Source: Echinostoma caproni | Lineage: Eukaryota; Platyhelminthes; Trematoda; Plagiorchiida; Echinostomatidae | Length of the DNA: 12,335 nt | Reading direction: 5' to 3' | NCBI GenBank assembly: GCA_900618425.1 | Contig: UZAN01046713.1 | Coordinates: 1-12,335, forward strand | In this document: piece by piece, positions 11,657 to 12,335 of the stretch | Numbering within the stretch: position 1 is the stretch's first letter | Layout: the number at the start of each line of letters is the position of its first letter | Position numbers and translations under genes: made by a program | Notes under the pieces: model-generated | Seen by the model: the letters and a program-made list of their open reading frames with translations, nothing else | What the model was told of the DNA's origin: nothing | The model's database searches: none

Positions 11657-12335
11657 ATCGTACACCTACGGAACACTGCACAGCCAAGTAATGCACAAAT
11701 TTGGCTGTCCGGTCATAATAACATACATTCAACTCAATTATAACTACTTCCATCTCGTTCCGCTACATCGTTGTCAGGTGGCTTTTACCACATTTTTATT
11801 CTCTCCTTGAGATAAAGAGCATAGTTCATTTGGAAAACGTCAGCACACGCTCGAGCTAAACATGTCTGTTATGCGTGAGCAGTTCTTGCAGTGTTTTCAC
11901 AATGAATGACAAGCCAGTCATAATCCAGAAACTCGTAGATAAAATTTCAGTGAACTGGATAAAGCAACCGGTTACATTCCATCGGAACATGGCGTAAGAA
12001 TGTTAATTTGCGCGTTGACTTGACACAATTTGATCGATCAGTGAGACTGAATCAAGTGAAAACAAGCTCACCAAACGCACAAGGTAGTATTCGTAACAAA
12101 AATCTGGGGTCAGCAAGATGGGTGGCCTCACCCACTCTCTTCAGACACTTCATCACATCTGTATAACCCAATGAAAGCTCTATTAGTCGAACACAATTTT
12201 TACATATGTTTCAAACACGGGGTTCCCTTTACACCTCGCATCAAAACCGAAAGAATACAAGTGTCACGAGATATTAACATTTGCTTTCGGTGAATTCCTT
12301 TTCTATGAATTAATTTCAATAGAAATGTGAGTGGA
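11657..12335. other. Intronic DNA to the right edge, nothing recognised
   Basis: No sustained open frame, repeat structure or RNA feature seen on either strand. If the kinase gene model is right, this is still intron 4. Confidence 0.35.

Overview
This window looks like nuclear DNA of a flatworm, most likely a schistosome-type blood fluke. The support is AT-rich intronic DNA, a kinase gene whose 5' end is broken by two tiny introns (45 and 34 bp, a trait known from schistosome genes), and decayed CR1-like and RTE-like non-LTR retrotransposons of the kinds described in trematodes (SR1-type and SR2-type in Schistosoma). The species cannot be fixed from the sequence alone.

Layout. Bases 1-1360 are the reverse-transcriptase part of a decayed CR1-like element on the + strand, running in from outside the window. 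It is followed by 3' flank and an unrecognised, repeat-like coding remnant (1560-1790) ending in a GACC-type tandem tract. Only about 75 bp further on, a protein kinase gene begins on the + strand. I could join four exons (1887-1901, 1947-2008, 2043-2282, 8091-8229) into one continuous frame of 152 codons covering the N-lobe and the first part of the C-lobe of a DAPK-family Ser/Thr kinase, ending exactly at H-L-D-L-K of the catalytic loop. The rest of the gene must lie to the right of the window.

The third intron (2283-8090, 5.8 kb) holds an AT palindrome cluster (2332-2445), several exon-like GC-richer patches of unknown origin (2637-2924, 3106-3449, 3821-3991, 4440-4563, 6642-6972) and an antisense RTE-like reverse-transcriptase pseudogene (about 5196-6545). 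The fourth intron (from 8230, more than 4.1 kb) holds a 0.7-kb near-palindromic foldback DNA transposon (8812-9519), an unrecognised exon-like ORF (10582-10833), a tRNA-like SINE candidate (11397-11481), and a second short RTE fragment (11522-11656) that shares an in-frame stop with the first.

The kinase is the only gene I can identify with a likely function. Everything else is mobile-element debris or unidentified coding-like sequence inside its introns. No rRNA, canonical tRNA or CRISPR features were seen.
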